NCBI GenBank assembly: GCA_028285085.1 | Contig: JANQQI010000075.1 | Location: forward strand, 1-64,000 | Length of the DNA: 64,000 nt | Reading direction: 5' to 3' | DNA from: Saprospiraceae bacterium | GTDB lineage: Bacteria > Bacteroidota > Bacteroidia > Chitinophagales > Saprospiraceae | Shown: positions 29,537 through 38,318 of the stretch, in pieces | Numbering within the stretch: position 1 is the first letter of the stretch | Layout: every line of letters begins with the position of its first letter | The notes under the pieces: model-generated | Seen by the model: only the letters and a program-made list of their open reading frames with translations | Told to the model about the DNA's origin: nothing | Databases searched by the model: none | Translations under genes and position numbers: made by a program

Positions 29537-29597
29537 TGTGGAAAGCTGAGTAGATAATTTTTTTGAAAAGAATATTCCAGCTTTGAGGAACTTATTA

Positions 29598-29605
29598 TAT
29601 ATTTG
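29598..29605 (+). promoter_or_regulatory. Putative -7 promoter element of tRNA-His
   Basis: TATATTTG matches TAnnTTTG exactly, 35 bases before the tRNA. This is the same spacing as for tRNA-Ser in this window. Confidence 0.6.
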
Positions 29606-29640
29606 CATCGCTTTTAACGAAAGCACTGTTAAATTAAGCT

Positions 29641-29715
29641 GGTGGTTGTAGCTCAGTTGGTTAGAGCGCTGGATTGTGGTTCCAGAGGTCGCGGGTTCAA
29701 ATCCCGTCTTCCACC
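29641..29715 (+). tRNA. tRNA-His (anticodon GUG)
   Basis: The histidine-specific extra 5' G is encoded (G-1 at 29641, opposite C73). The anticodon stem CTGGA/TCCAG encloses TTGTGGT, giving anticodon GTG. The D-arm (GCTCAGTTGGTTAGAGC) and T-arm (GCGGGTTCAAATCCCGT) are normal. The acceptor stem GTGGTTG/CTTCCAC has two adjacent U-U oppositions (positions 5-68 and 6-67), which is unusual. CCA is not encoded. Confidence 0.95.
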
Positions 29716-29718
29716 CTA

Positions 29719-29747
29719 AAAGCCTTCCTTCGGGAAGGCTTTTTTTA
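29719..29747 (+). terminator. Rho-independent terminator after tRNA-His
   Basis: The stem AGCCTTCC/GGAAGGCT with a short TTCG-type loop is followed by seven T. It starts a few bases after the tRNA 3' end. Confidence 0.88.
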
Positions 29748-29751
29748 TTGC

Positions 29752-32214
29752 CTAATCTTGGCTAATCACCAGAGGCATTTCCTGCCGATCTTCGCCGACT
29801 TGTAGCCTCAAGATGTACAGGCCCGAACTTAATTTAGGTAAATCCAAGCGCCACTGTAGTGGCAGCCCATTGGGCAATTGATATTGACGCAATAGTTGAC
29901 CACTAGTTGAAATCAGATCAATGCTTACCGCACCAGCGAGAGTAGATTCCGAAGATAGAAGCACAAAAGACCTGGCAGGATTCGGAAAAACGGATAAACC
30001 TAACTCAGGAAGAGGTGTAATACTCGTCAAGGAATCAAAAATGGCTTCCACACTGGCAAAGGAAGACTCACAACTGATCGCTGGCGTTTCGTTGACATCA
30101 CGGACATAGAAAGTGGTGCTCTCGAAAAGCGGTGCCGTGGTGAAAGTATTGCCCGTCGCTAATAGCTCTCCACCCGGTAGATCATACCAAAACAAATTAT
30201 TTCCATTTGCAGTCAAGGTGACCTCGGATGGCGCCACAGTGAAAATCACATCCTCAGCCTGCGGGATTGCCGGTACGGGCACAATCTCTACTGTAAATGG
30301 CGCTGATTCTACCGCCCCACATTCGCCGTTCAATGCAACAGTATAAGTATCCGTCTCAAAAACTACAATCGAAGAGGTCGTAGCACCGGTTGACCACTCA
30401 ATATTATTATCAATGGAGCTAAATAACATCGCATTATCCCCAAAACAGAATGTGGTTTGACCATTGAGTGAACTAATCACCGGAGGTTCTTCCGGGATAT
30501 GTTCACTGACGACAAGAGGCGCGGAGATCGTGCTACATCCCCAGGCATTCGTCACCGTCACTTGATAAGCATCGGATGCACTGACGTAAATTTCCTGTGA
30601 ATTAGCGCCGTTCGACCACTCGTAGGTTGTTCCGCCAGGTGCGACCAAAAGAAGGCTATCACCGGGACAGTACGTTTTTTTATTATGGCTGTAGATATAG
30701 CGATCTGGATAAGCACACTCCTCCTCTACAATTCTTAAGCAGCGATCAATACCCGGATTATCAAAGCTTTCTACCAAGCCCGATGGCCAACGTACCACTA
30801 AAGAATCAATACTCGTCGCACCACCTAATCCAAAATATTGCTTAAAGCTATTCATAATGCCGTAACTCTCTCCTGCGCGCACCTCCCGGATTTGGACGCC
30901 CCAGGGACCGTACAACTCCAAACGACTACCTATAGCATTTGGGTTGGAAGTAGTCCCTTCGAGACTGACCACAAAAAAATGGTTATTGTTACGATTGTTC
31001 ATCCACAACACGTCATTCGAATTCTGGATATTACTCCCGGAGTAAATATCGAGAAAACCGTCATGATTTAGGTCACCAATGGCAAAAGTGGCCATTTGAT
31101 AGTTACCGAAAGGGGCTGCAATCTCCGTAAAAGTGAGATTGCCATTATTTTGGAAAAATTTATAGCCTTCGTTTCCGGCTACCAGGACATCCACAAAGCC
31201 ATCATTATTGAAGTCCCGCATTAGGCCTTGTAAGGGATTATTCTCAATGATCAGATTACTGACGTTGGTAATATCCACAAATTGGCCATTCCCGGTATTC
31301 TCCAAAAGCTGGCAAGGCTCGTAGTGATTGACGATCAAGGCATCCAGGTCACCATCGTTGTCAATATCCTGAAAATCCGCCGTCCAAGATTGCCGACCGA
31401 TACGTAAGGCCGGATATTCGGCAGCTGATTCTACAAAATTATTATTCCCATCATTTACAAATAGCTGATTGATTCGTCGATAGTCCGCTGCACTATTCGC
31501 CATTCCCCAACATTTGGAGATATATAAATCCAAATCGTTATCATTATCAAAATCTGTCCAAATCGAAGAATAATTACCCGCCGCACTATCCGACACCATC
31601 GCTTGGGGATCATCCCAAATTACAGCCTCGGGGAAATTACCGTTGCCATCATTGATCCAATGCCGATTGTAACCGTAATCGTTACAAATGAAGATATCCG
31701 TATGTCCATCCTGATTAATATCAACGAAGTTAGCGCCTTGTATTTCGAAGGCAGAATTATTTAAAACCGTCAAATTGAAATTATCTCCATTGTCCGACGC
31801 GTATAGCAATTTTGCTTGGTCTTCATAGCCTCCAGTCATCAAATCATTTACACCATTATTATCTACGTCGGCCACTGCCAGAGACCATTGGGCCAGATCA
31901 TCGACCGCACCGAACTCCAGCGCATAAAACATATCACTGTTTTGCTGGAACTCAATCGTCAAAAAACGGCCATCATCCAGACTGATGATATCATCCAAAC
32001 CATCTCCATTGAGGTCCGCTACCCCGGTGATCAAAAAACTTTGCACACCAGCTTCTTCAAGCAAGCCGTTTTGATTTTCGAAAGTAAAATTACTAACTAC
32101 CGCTGTGTGTTCGTGGAGGCCGGACTGAACTTCTTGCTGTTGGCCAAAACTAGTCGTGACCGCAAAAAGCAACAGCAGGTAACAAAGTGAGGAAGGGTAA
32201 ATAATCCGATTCAT
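29752..32214 (-). CDS. Secreted FG-GAP/ASPIC-UnbV (CRTAC-like) protein with T9SS tail
   Basis: An 820-aa protein with signal peptide (ending TTSFGQ). Residues about 60-400 form an integrin-like FG-GAP/VCBS propeller with many calcium-loop motifs (DLNGDGLDDI, DFDNDNDLDLYISK, DIDNDGDLDALIVNHY). An ASPIC/UnbV domain follows (about 415-500, GSRLELYGPWGVQIREVRAG and YFGLGG..IDSLVVRWPSG). Two Ig-like modules with CPGDSLLLVAPGG and FCFGDNAMLFS come next, and the protein ends in a T9SS type A sorting domain (LGLSVFPNPARSFVLLS, GLYILRL). It is predicted to be a calcium-stabilised surface or secreted protein. CRTAC1-like proteins are usually binding or matrix proteins, and no enzyme motif is seen. Confidence 0.88.
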   Translation of the reverse strand: MNRIIYPSSLCYLLLLFAVTTSFGQQQEVQSGLHEHTAVVSNFTFENQNGLLEEAGVQSFLITGVADLNGDGLDDIISLDDGRFLTIEFQQNSDMFYALEFGAVDDLAQWSLAVADVDNNGVNDLMTGGYEDQAKLLYASDNGDNFNLTVLNNSAFEIQGANFVDINQDGHTDIFICNDYGYNRHWINDGNGNFPEAVIWDDPQAMVSDSAAGNYSSIWTDFDNDNDLDLYISKCWGMANSAADYRRINQLFVNDGNNNFVESAAEYPALRIGRQSWTADFQDIDNDGDLDALIVNHYEPCQLLENTGNGQFVDITNVSNLIIENNPLQGLMRDFNNDGFVDVLVAGNEGYKFFQNNGNLTFTEIAAPFGNYQMATFAIGDLNHDGFLDIYSGSNIQNSNDVLWMNNRNNNHFFVVSLEGTTSNPNAIGSRLELYGPWGVQIREVRAGESYGIMNSFKQYFGLGGATSIDSLVVRWPSGLVESFDNPGIDRCLRIVEEECAYPDRYIYSHNKKTYCPGDSLLLVAPGGTTYEWSNGANSQEIYVSASDAYQVTVTNAWGCSTISAPLVVSEHIPEEPPVISSLNGQTTFCFGDNAMLFSSIDNNIEWSTGATTSSIVVFETDTYTVALNGECGAVESAPFTVEIVPVPAIPQAEDVIFTVAPSEVTLTANGNNLFWYDLPGGELLATGNTFTTAPLFESTTFYVRDVNETPAISCESSFASVEAIFDSLTSITPLPELGLSVFPNPARSFVLLSSESTLAGAVSIDLISTSGQLLRQYQLPNGLPLQWRLDLPKLSSGLYILRLQVGEDRQEMPLVISQD

Positions 32215-32588
32215 AATAATCCTTTGATGATTTATCCTGAGCAGTTGTTCAATACATCGATAACCAATCGAAAGGACCTTACTTTTTCAATCATCAGACC
32301 TCTTCAGAATGCAAATATCACTACAAACGAGGAAAGGCTGAGGTGTAGAATAAAAAGTACACCTTGCAGATCATTCAATCGTATTTAAACAACTTATAGT
32401 CTAAAATTAACATTTTTATTACAAAGCTGTTGAGATTTCAAGCACGAATCGTGGAGAATTGTTTTACAAGACACTTAAAAATTGAAATGGCAACAATACT
32501 ACAAAAGGGCAGTAATATTTGTTGATTTTATGAATTTGTCGGATTTTTATAGCCCATCCATTTTACATGAATTAACGATTTTTGAGAT
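32215..32588. other. Divergent intergenic region before cytochrome gene
   Basis: This 374-base AT-rich spacer separates the divergently transcribed ASPIC/UnbV and cytochrome genes and must contain both promoters. TAATATTTG near 32513 is one base too long for TAnnTTTG. I found no exact match, no stable hairpin and no small ORF that I could support. Confidence 0.4.
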
Positions 32589-34523
32589 ATGAGCTATTCG
32601 AAGAAAACCGGTATCGGTTGTTTGATTTTAGGTGCAGTATTGATTTTGGCCCTGGTACCGATTAAAGATGATCTACACGCTTACCACTCACCGGAGGAAT
32701 TGATCAATTACCATGCTTTATTATCGATTGCGGAATTAGATACTTCCCACTACTTTGCTACGGCGAGTCGTTGCGATGGTTGTCATGGGTTTGACTTCGA
32801 AGGCTACGCTTTGGTTGACGGAGAAGGAACAGATGTCAACATGTACGATGACTGGGCCCCAACCATGATGGCCAACTCTGCCAAGGACCCGTTTTGGCGT
32901 GCTAAGGTCAGCCACGAAGTACTCGTCAATCCACAGCACAAAGCCGACCTGGAAACCGTTTGTACGTCTTGCCATGCGCCAATGGGCCACTATACCGCTT
33001 TATTCAAAGGTCATGAGCACTATTTTATGGATTCTCTAATGGTAGATACCATTGGATTGGACGGTGTTTCTTGTGCCGCTTGTCACCAACAAAGCCCCGA
33101 AAACCTGGGGGCAGAATTTACTGGCAAACTCAATTTCGATACCTCTTTCGTACTCTACGGTCCTTACCCAATGCCCTTCGCGCCACCAATGCAAGATTTT
33201 GTGGGTTTTGTGCCAGAATACAGTGAGCATATCAACGACGCAGATCTCTGCGCATCTTGTCATACGCTAATCGTCAATTCGGTTGATTTGGATGGGAATC
33301 CAACCGGTACCACCTATGTCGAACAAGCGACCTATCATGAGTGGCTCAATTCCAAATACAACGAGGATAGTGTTAGCTGTCAAGGCTGCCACATGCCACG
33401 CATTGAGGATCCCGTCGTGATTTCAGACAATTATATTTTTCTCCAGCCACGGAGTCCTTATGGCCTGCACGATTTAGTGGGAGCCAATACCTTCATGCTC
33501 AAGTTGATGCAAGAGAATAAAGAGGCACTGGGCATCACCGCGACGGATGACAGCTACGAGGAGACCATTCAAAAGACTTTTGCGATGCTCCAGCAACAAT
33601 CGCTTGACTTGAATCTGGAGATGATGAACGCAGATATGGACTCGGCTTATTTCCGCGTTACCGTTACGAACAAAGCAGGACATAAATTTCCTTCTGGCTA
33701 TCCAAGTCGACGTGCGTTTATTGAATTCACCGTGACGACCGAAGACGATACATACTTATTTACTTCAGGACTATTGGATGATAATTATGAAGTCGAAGGC
33801 CACGATGCTTTCTTTGAACCGCACTATCAGATGATAAACCAGAGTGATCAGGTACAGATTTATGAATTGGTCAACGGTGATGTGAATGGCGATTTTTCTA
33901 CCGTGCTCGAACGCGGCTACGCCGCTTTGAAAGACAACCGCCTTCCACCGCTTGGTTTCACTACAACCCACGAGACTTACGATACAGTTCAAATTGTGGG
34001 AACGGCCTTAAATGACGCCGATTTCAATCGAGATAACAGTGGCGAAGAGGGTACCGGAGCCGATCAAATCTACTACCACGTACCATTACAGAACTACTCT
34101 GGGATCATTAATATTCGAGCCAGAGTTTACTATCAATCCTTGCCTCCGAAATGGATGGAGGAAATGTTTGGCGAGTCAACTCCTGAAATCGAGGCTTTCC
34201 GGGAGATGTACAATAGTGCCGACCAGTCAGCAGTCTTGGTAGGTGAAGCTATACTTGAGGATGTTTACGTTGAATCGGTTAATACTCAAGAACTTGCAGT
34301 TGTAGAGTTACAGCTCTTTCCTAATCCAAGTAATGGCCAAGTACAACTCCCTAATCTAGAGCGCCCCATCACACAGTGGACCATCTTTGATAGCCAGGGG
34401 CGAGTTGTACGTAGTGGCAACAGTCAGGCAACGAGCCTACAGCTGCCCGAGGCGCCGGGCCTTTATTGGATTCAACTCCATACCGGCGCCCAACGCTACC
34501 AAGGCAAGGTCGTCCGTCAATAA
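32589..34523 (+). CDS. Pentaheme c-type cytochrome with T9SS sorting domain
   Basis: A 644-aa protein with an N-terminal hydrophobic signal segment (residues 8-25). Five CxxCH heme-binding motifs lie at C62-H66, C125-H129, C162-H166, C221-H225 and C264-H268, with spacing reminiscent of the cytochrome c554 family. A beta-rich middle region with conserved KFPSGYPSRRAFIEF (about 365-385) resembles the C-terminal part of such multiheme proteins. A T9SS type A tail follows from about residue 570 (LQLFPNPSNGQVQLPNL, GLYWIQLHTG). This predicts a heme protein exported through the outer membrane and attached at the surface. Its electron donor and acceptor are unknown. No cytochrome maturation genes are in the window. 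Confidence 0.9.
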   Translation: MSYSKKTGIGCLILGAVLILALVPIKDDLHAYHSPEELINYHALLSIAELDTSHYFATASRCDGCHGFDFEGYALVDGEGTDVNMYDDWAPTMMANSAKDPFWRAKVSHEVLVNPQHKADLETVCTSCHAPMGHYTALFKGHEHYFMDSLMVDTIGLDGVSCAACHQQSPENLGAEFTGKLNFDTSFVLYGPYPMPFAPPMQDFVGFVPEYSEHINDADLCASCHTLIVNSVDLDGNPTGTTYVEQATYHEWLNSKYNEDSVSCQGCHMPRIEDPVVISDNYIFLQPRSPYGLHDLVGANTFMLKLMQENKEALGITATDDSYEETIQKTFAMLQQQSLDLNLEMMNADMDSAYFRVTVTNKAGHKFPSGYPSRRAFIEFTVTTEDDTYLFTSGLLDDNYEVEGHDAFFEPHYQMINQSDQVQIYELVNGDVNGDFSTVLERGYAALKDNRLPPLGFTTTHETYDTVQIVGTALNDADFNRDNSGEEGTGADQIYYHVPLQNYSGIINIRARVYYQSLPPKWMEEMFGESTPEIEAFREMYNSADQSAVLVGEAILEDVYVESVNTQELAVVELQLFPNPSNGQVQLPNLERPITQWTIFDSQGRVVRSGNSQATSLQLPEAPGLYWIQLHTGAQRYQGKVVRQ

Positions 34524-34534
34524 AATCGAAGAGC

Positions 34535-35239
34535 ATGTGTGGACGCGCCAGTTTAACCAAAGTTGAGCAAGATCTCGAAGCCCGTTTTCGAGCGACTTTC
34601 TACGCCGAAGACCTTGAGGAATTTGAACTCTTACCCACCTTTAATCTGGCGCCCACTCATTTGCATCCCGTCATTACAGATGCCGATCCGGAGCATATCC
34701 AATATTTTCGCTGGGGATTAGTGCCATTTTGGGCAAAGGACGCCGCCATTGGTAGTCGTATGATCAACGCCCGTATCGAAAGCGTATTGGAAAAACCGGC
34801 CTTTCGTCAGGCGATCCGTAAACGGCGCTGCATTGTCCCTTTCGATGGTTTTTACGAGTGGCAAAAAGGTCCTGGTGGAAAAACACCTTTTCGCATTACC
34901 TTGAAAGATGAGGGCTTATTCGCTTGTGCGGGGCTCTGGGAACAATGGGCCCAGCCCGACGGTCAAACGCTTTATACCTTTACCGTGCTCACTCAGTCGC
35001 CCAACGAGCTGATGGCGCCTATCCACGACCGTATGCCGGCCATCCTATTACCCGAACAAGAAAAAGCTTGGCTGGACGCCAGCTTAAGTGCCGAGGAAGC
35101 AGTGACGATGATTGCCCCCTACCCCAGCGAGCAAATGAAGGCCTACCCAGTATCGCGCCGAGTTAACAAGGTGAGTGAGAATGATCCTGGTTTAATTGAA
35201 GCCGTGCCGGAAGAACCGACTCAGGGCAGCTTATTTTGA
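34535..35239 (+). CDS. SRAP domain protein (YedK/HMCES family)
   Basis: A 234-aa protein. The start is placed at ATG 34535 because the family requires the sequence Met-Cys-Gly-Arg, in which Cys2 becomes the N-terminal nucleophile that crosslinks to abasic sites in single-stranded DNA. Further family motifs are FNLAPTH, RWGLVPFWAKD, MINARIES, RRCIVPFDGFYEWQK (with the catalytic Glu) and HDRMPAIL (catalytic His). It acts in the cytoplasm to shield abasic sites during replication. It starts 11 bases after the cytochrome gene stop, although the functions look unrelated, and its 3' end overlaps the convergent ubiX gene by 9 bases. Confidence 0.95.
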   Translation: MCGRASLTKVEQDLEARFRATFYAEDLEEFELLPTFNLAPTHLHPVITDADPEHIQYFRWGLVPFWAKDAAIGSRMINARIESVLEKPAFRQAIRKRRCIVPFDGFYEWQKGPGGKTPFRITLKDEGLFACAGLWEQWAQPDGQTLYTFTVLTQSPNELMAPIHDRMPAILLPEQEKAWLDASLSAEEAVTMIAPYPSEQMKAYPVSRRVNKVSENDPGLIEAVPEEPTQGSLF

Positions 35240-35803
35240 TTCGTCTGCTTCCCCCCACCGAAAACTCTTCAAACGCAACCCTGTCAAATCCAGTGCCCGA
35301 TCCACTACAGTGGCGGCTAGTTCTTCGAATGTTTCCGGTCTGGAATAAAAAGAAGGAGACGCAGGACAGATAATACCTCCAGCCTCAGTTACCGTTTTCA
35401 TGTTATTAATGTGGATAAGATTGTAGGGGGTATCTCGAATCATCAAAATAAGGCGGCGCCGTTCTTTGAGGATCACGTCGGCGGCGCGAGTGGTAAGATC
35501 ATTAGAAATCCCAGTGGCAATCCGACCGAGTAATCCCATCGAGCAAGGCGCCACGATCATCGACTCATATCGAGCTGAGCCGGAGGCAAACGGCGCCATA
35601 AAATCATTCTTATCGTAGAAATCGAAAGGATAGTTCTTATAATCCTCATTATTGAGCTCAAATTGCCAGTTAAAACGTGCATTATCACTCATCACAACCC
35701 CTACCGCTGCCAACTGGTCTGACAATTGCAGTAAACGGTCCAGAAGTACTTTTGCATAGATGGCACCACTTGATCCGCCAACTGCCACGACAATTTTTTT
35801 CAT
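35231..35803 (-). CDS. ubiX: UbiX-type flavin prenyltransferase
   Basis: A 190-aa protein with the Rossmann-like flavoprotein start KKIVVAVGGSSGAIYAKVLL. It also has the family motifs VAPCSMGLLGRIATGISNDL, RRRLILMIRDTPYN, MKTVTEAGGIICPASPSFY and a C-terminal VVDRALDLTGL. UbiX makes prenylated FMN from FMN and dimethylallyl phosphate, the cofactor of UbiD-type decarboxylases. Length fits the family. No ubiD or menaquinone/ubiquinone gene is adjacent, so the partner decarboxylase must be elsewhere. The gene is convergent with the SRAP gene and divergent from the thioredoxin-like gene. Confidence 0.95.
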   Translation of the reverse strand: MKKIVVAVGGSSGAIYAKVLLDRLLQLSDQLAAVGVVMSDNARFNWQFELNNEDYKNYPFDFYDKNDFMAPFASGSARYESMIVAPCSMGLLGRIATGISNDLTTRAADVILKERRRLILMIRDTPYNLIHINNMKTVTEAGGIICPASPSFYSRPETFEELAATVVDRALDLTGLRLKSFRWGEADESK

Positions 35804-35861
35804 TTTGTGTTAATTAGTGTTAAAAATACCCGCTCAGTCGAGGCAACCCATGCTTTATTTT

Positions 35862-35869
35862 CAAATTTA
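35862..35869 (-). promoter_or_regulatory. Putative -7 element of ubiX
   Basis: CAAATTTA reads TAAATTTG on the minus strand, matching TAnnTTTG, 59 bases before the ubiX start. It sits back to back with a plus-strand element at 35873-35880. Confidence 0.5.
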
Positions 35870-35872
35870 TAA

Positions 35873-35880
35873 TATTTTTG
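35873..35880 (+). promoter_or_regulatory. Putative -7 element of thioredoxin-like gene
   Basis: TATTTTTG matches TAnnTTTG, 62 bases before the ATG at 35943. The two opposed elements are only three bases apart, so the two promoters may compete for polymerase. Confidence 0.5.
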
Positions 35881-35942
35881 AAAATGCCGTTGATTGATCT
35901 TGAATCGATCAATTTTATTACAGATAATTAAATACTCAAAAC

Positions 35943-36497
35943 ATGAGAAAAGTTGTTCAACTTACTGGCTTTCTCCTTCTTACTATAGTCCTCTCGTCTT
36001 TTGTTCTTCACAAAGACAGTGTAAGCGCTGAAGATTGGGGTAAAAACGTGAAATGGTATACTTGGGAAGAAGCTGTCGAAGCCAATAAAAAAGAAAAGAA
36101 AAAATTCTTCGTTGACGTCTACACTGATTGGTGTGGATGGTGCAAGCGAATGGATAAAGCCACCTTTGAAGATCCACAGGTTGCGGCGTATCTAAATAAG
36201 AATTTCTACCCGATTAAGCTCGACGCGGAGCAAAAAGAAGACATCAATTTTGACGGTCATACTTTTAAATTCCGCAAAGGCGGTCGCCGAGGTATCCACG
36301 AATTTGCAAATCTTTTGCTCGATGGGCAATTATCTTACCCATCTATCGTTTTCTTAGATGAGAATGTACATCGAATTATGATTTCAAAAGGCTTCAAAAA
36401 GAAAGATGACTTTATGGTTGAAGCAGAATTCGTAGTCGATGGTCACTATAAAAATACAAGCCTTAATAGCTACAAGGCAAAGAAAAATAAACCGTGA
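35943..36497 (+). CDS. Exported thioredoxin-fold protein
   Basis: A 184-aa protein with a signal peptide (MRKVVQLTGFLLLTIVLSSF). The thioredoxin-like domain has the redox motif WCGWC (Cys64, Cys67) in DVYTDWCGWCKRMDKATF, followed by the cis-Pro-type segment QLSYPSIVFLDE near residue 135-146. It resembles the Thioredoxin_7/DUF255 group of periplasmic thiol-disulfide oxidoreductases. It probably reduces or rearranges disulfides in the periplasm. The substrate is unknown. It is a single-gene transcript with a terminator at its end. Confidence 0.88.
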   Translation: MRKVVQLTGFLLLTIVLSSFVLHKDSVSAEDWGKNVKWYTWEEAVEANKKEKKKFFVDVYTDWCGWCKRMDKATFEDPQVAAYLNKNFYPIKLDAEQKEDINFDGHTFKFRKGGRRGIHEFANLLLDGQLSYPSIVFLDENVHRIMISKGFKKKDDFMVEAEFVVDGHYKNTSLNSYKAKKNKP

Positions 36498-36521
36498 TTG
36501 ATACTTGATTATGATTGTGGG

Positions 36522-36556
36522 GCTGTCTTGGGATTTAGATACTGAGACAGCTTCTT
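36522..36556 (+). terminator. Terminator after thioredoxin-like gene
   Basis: The stem GCTGTCT/AGACAGC (36522-36528 with 36545-36551) has a 16-nt loop and is followed by TTCTTTTATTTTT. The large loop makes it moderate in strength. Confidence 0.6.
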
Positions 36557-37486
36557 TTATTTTTCGCTATTTAGAACTAAGCTATCCAATCTCGGAAAAG
36601 ACCATTCCAACCTTCCTTCCCTCGGCCAGTGTTCAAATAGCAGCAAACGATCCGGCTCGGTTGAAGTCACATAAGCTGGCAACGGGCCATCTAAAGCAGA
36701 ATTATTAATCCCGGAGGCAAGAAAGATGATACCCGATGCATCCCGGTATTCCATTTGTTTAGCACGTTGGCCAAAATCACCGCAAACCAGAATCACTTGA
36801 ATGCCCTTCTTTTGAATGGCTTGCAGTATCGGATAAAGCCGCTCCGCAAAAATGCCTGGCGATGAGCAGCTTACCAGTAAATCCGGGCGATAAAAATTGA
36901 ATAGCTGATCCGTGGCTAGTTGCTGCTTGGTCATTTCTTTACTCAATACACCGTAGTGATGCAGTAAGACGAATTGTCGAGCGTGCGACAAGGTATCGGC
37001 CAAGCTTTGTAGCATTTCGAGCTGTCCTTCCAGCAACGCACATTCATGTGGCTTAGGTTGGTAAGCGGGATCATAAAATTCGTTGGTGTTCAACACCGCT
37101 AGCTGCAAATTGGGATAAGCCCGAGTGTAATAAGTGAGCCGTTGCGTGCGGGTGGTGATCCAGTCCAATTGCCCGTACATGACATCGTGATTACCTAAAG
37201 TCCAATGGGTACTTGGTGCACTGAGATCAAAAATACTATCGAGATAATCCAAGGTAGCTTCCCGCTCCGCGGTACGTGCACAGAGGTCACCTCCCAGCCA
37301 CACTTGGTCGTATGTGCGGAAATTGAAATCCTGCAAGCGATAATCAATCCGATTATTCTCCTGCACCCCCCATTGATAAATATGCGAAAGAAAAAGGTAT
37401 TGCCGGGGTTGTTGAGGTTCGGATGTACAGCCAAGAAAAAGACAAAGGAGTAACAGACCAAGGCTTGGCCTCAGGGAAAGGCTCAT
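36557..37486 (-). CDS. Divergent metallophosphoesterase-like lipoprotein
   Basis: A 309-aa protein with a lipoprotein signal (LLLLCLFLGC, acceptor Cys20). The calcineurin-like phosphoesterase layout is recognisable: VWLGGDLCAR near residue 63-72, WTLGNHDVMYG near 94-104, FVLLHHYGVL near 180, and ILVCGDFGQRAK near 242. The GNHD motif is intact. The first motif (normally DxH) reads LSHIYQW, GDxxD reads GGDLCA, and the last GHxH reads CGDFGQ. The di-metal site therefore differs from canonical enzymes: either another residue set is used or catalysis is lost. It overlaps the upstream coiled-coil membrane protein gene by 4 bases, so they are co-translated. Confidence 0.75.
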   Translation of the reverse strand: MSLSLRPSLGLLLLCLFLGCTSEPQQPRQYLFLSHIYQWGVQENNRIDYRLQDFNFRTYDQVWLGGDLCARTAEREATLDYLDSIFDLSAPSTHWTLGNHDVMYGQLDWITTRTQRLTYYTRAYPNLQLAVLNTNEFYDPAYQPKPHECALLEGQLEMLQSLADTLSHARQFVLLHHYGVLSKEMTKQQLATDQLFNFYRPDLLVSCSSPGIFAERLYPILQAIQKKGIQVILVCGDFGQRAKQMEYRDASGIIFLASGINNSALDGPLPAYVTSTEPDRLLLFEHWPREGRLEWSFPRLDSLVLNSEK

Positions 37487-38184
37487 AGCTTACGAATTTC
37501 GCCAGTGATGGTTTTGAGTTCTTTTTGGAGTTGCTGCGCGGAATCCAGCGTATTGATTTCCAGCATGCGCAGCGAAAGGACTTCGATGGTTTCCAGATAC
37601 TGTTTATTGTATTCCAGCTCGGTACGCAATGACTCCATTGCTGCTAAATCTTCATGGTGGGCTTCTTTGAGTTTATTGAGTTTATCTTGCTTATCTTCCA
37701 AGCGCTTGGCAAAGTCGTGGTTGTACTGCAGCGTTTCGAGCTTACTCTGGCAAGTTTTATAAAAATCAATCTTCGCCAATCGCAACTCCTTTTCATTTTT
37801 AAAGCCATCGAGAATGCGTTGGCTACTTTTCCAATTTGGAGTAATCAATTCATCGGAGCGGCTCAACTCCGTTTCTAACTCACTAATACTTCCCTCAATC
37901 TCCTTGATCTCCTGCTTATTTTTATCAATCTCCGACCCACATAAGCTCAATTGACGAGAGATAATGCCTTCTGTGCTATGCTTGCGTCGACCTTGTTGCC
38001 GGTAGGTATACAACTGACGAAAAAACAGAAATAGGCCACCGCCAAAAGCGAGGAGACCAACCAGCACTAGCACTAAGAAGAAAAGCGGCCGATAAAACAG
38101 GCTCAATACTAGAAAAACCGCTATGACAATAGCGATTTGATATATCCAGTGTCGTGGTTTTTTCTGGTTCTCCAAAGTATTCAT
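37483..38184 (-). CDS. Membrane-anchored coiled-coil protein, unknown function
   Basis: A 233-aa protein. Two adjacent hydrophobic helices (about residues 13-55, IYQIAIVIAVFLVLSLFY and PLFFLVLVLVGLLAFGGGLFLF) form a hairpin. They are followed by a long charged, heptad-rich segment (about 65-230, with SGSISELETEL-like and KLNKLKEAHHEDLAAMESL stretches) predicted as coiled coil. I do not recognise a family. The ATGA overlap with the metallophosphoesterase-like lipoprotein gene downstream suggests a joint function at the cell envelope. Confidence 0.7.
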   Translation of the reverse strand: MNTLENQKKPRHWIYQIAIVIAVFLVLSLFYRPLFFLVLVLVGLLAFGGGLFLFFRQLYTYRQQGRRKHSTEGIISRQLSLCGSEIDKNKQEIKEIEGSISELETELSRSDELITPNWKSSQRILDGFKNEKELRLAKIDFYKTCQSKLETLQYNHDFAKRLEDKQDKLNKLKEAHHEDLAAMESLRTELEYNKQYLETIEVLSLRMLEINTLDSAQQLQKELKTITGEIRKL

Positions 38185-38310
38185 GTTTCGATTTCGAATC
38201 GCTATCTTCTTTGGTCGAATAGTATCATTCGACAGTGGAAAATAGGCTATAATTTTGGGCTTTGCTACCTAAAGTTTTCGATTGTCTGCCCCCCTAACAA
38301 ATTAATTCTA

Positions 38311-38318
38311 CAAATGTA
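38311..38318 (-). promoter_or_regulatory. Putative -7 element of coiled-coil/phosphoesterase operon
   Basis: CAAATGTA reads TACATTTG on the minus strand, matching TAnnTTTG, 127 bases before the start codon at 38184. Confidence 0.45.

Noticed and set aside
35231-35239. SRAP/ubiX overlap as a sense-antisense regulatory pair
   Set aside because: A 9-base convergent overlap of stop regions is common in compact genomes and needs no regulatory explanation.
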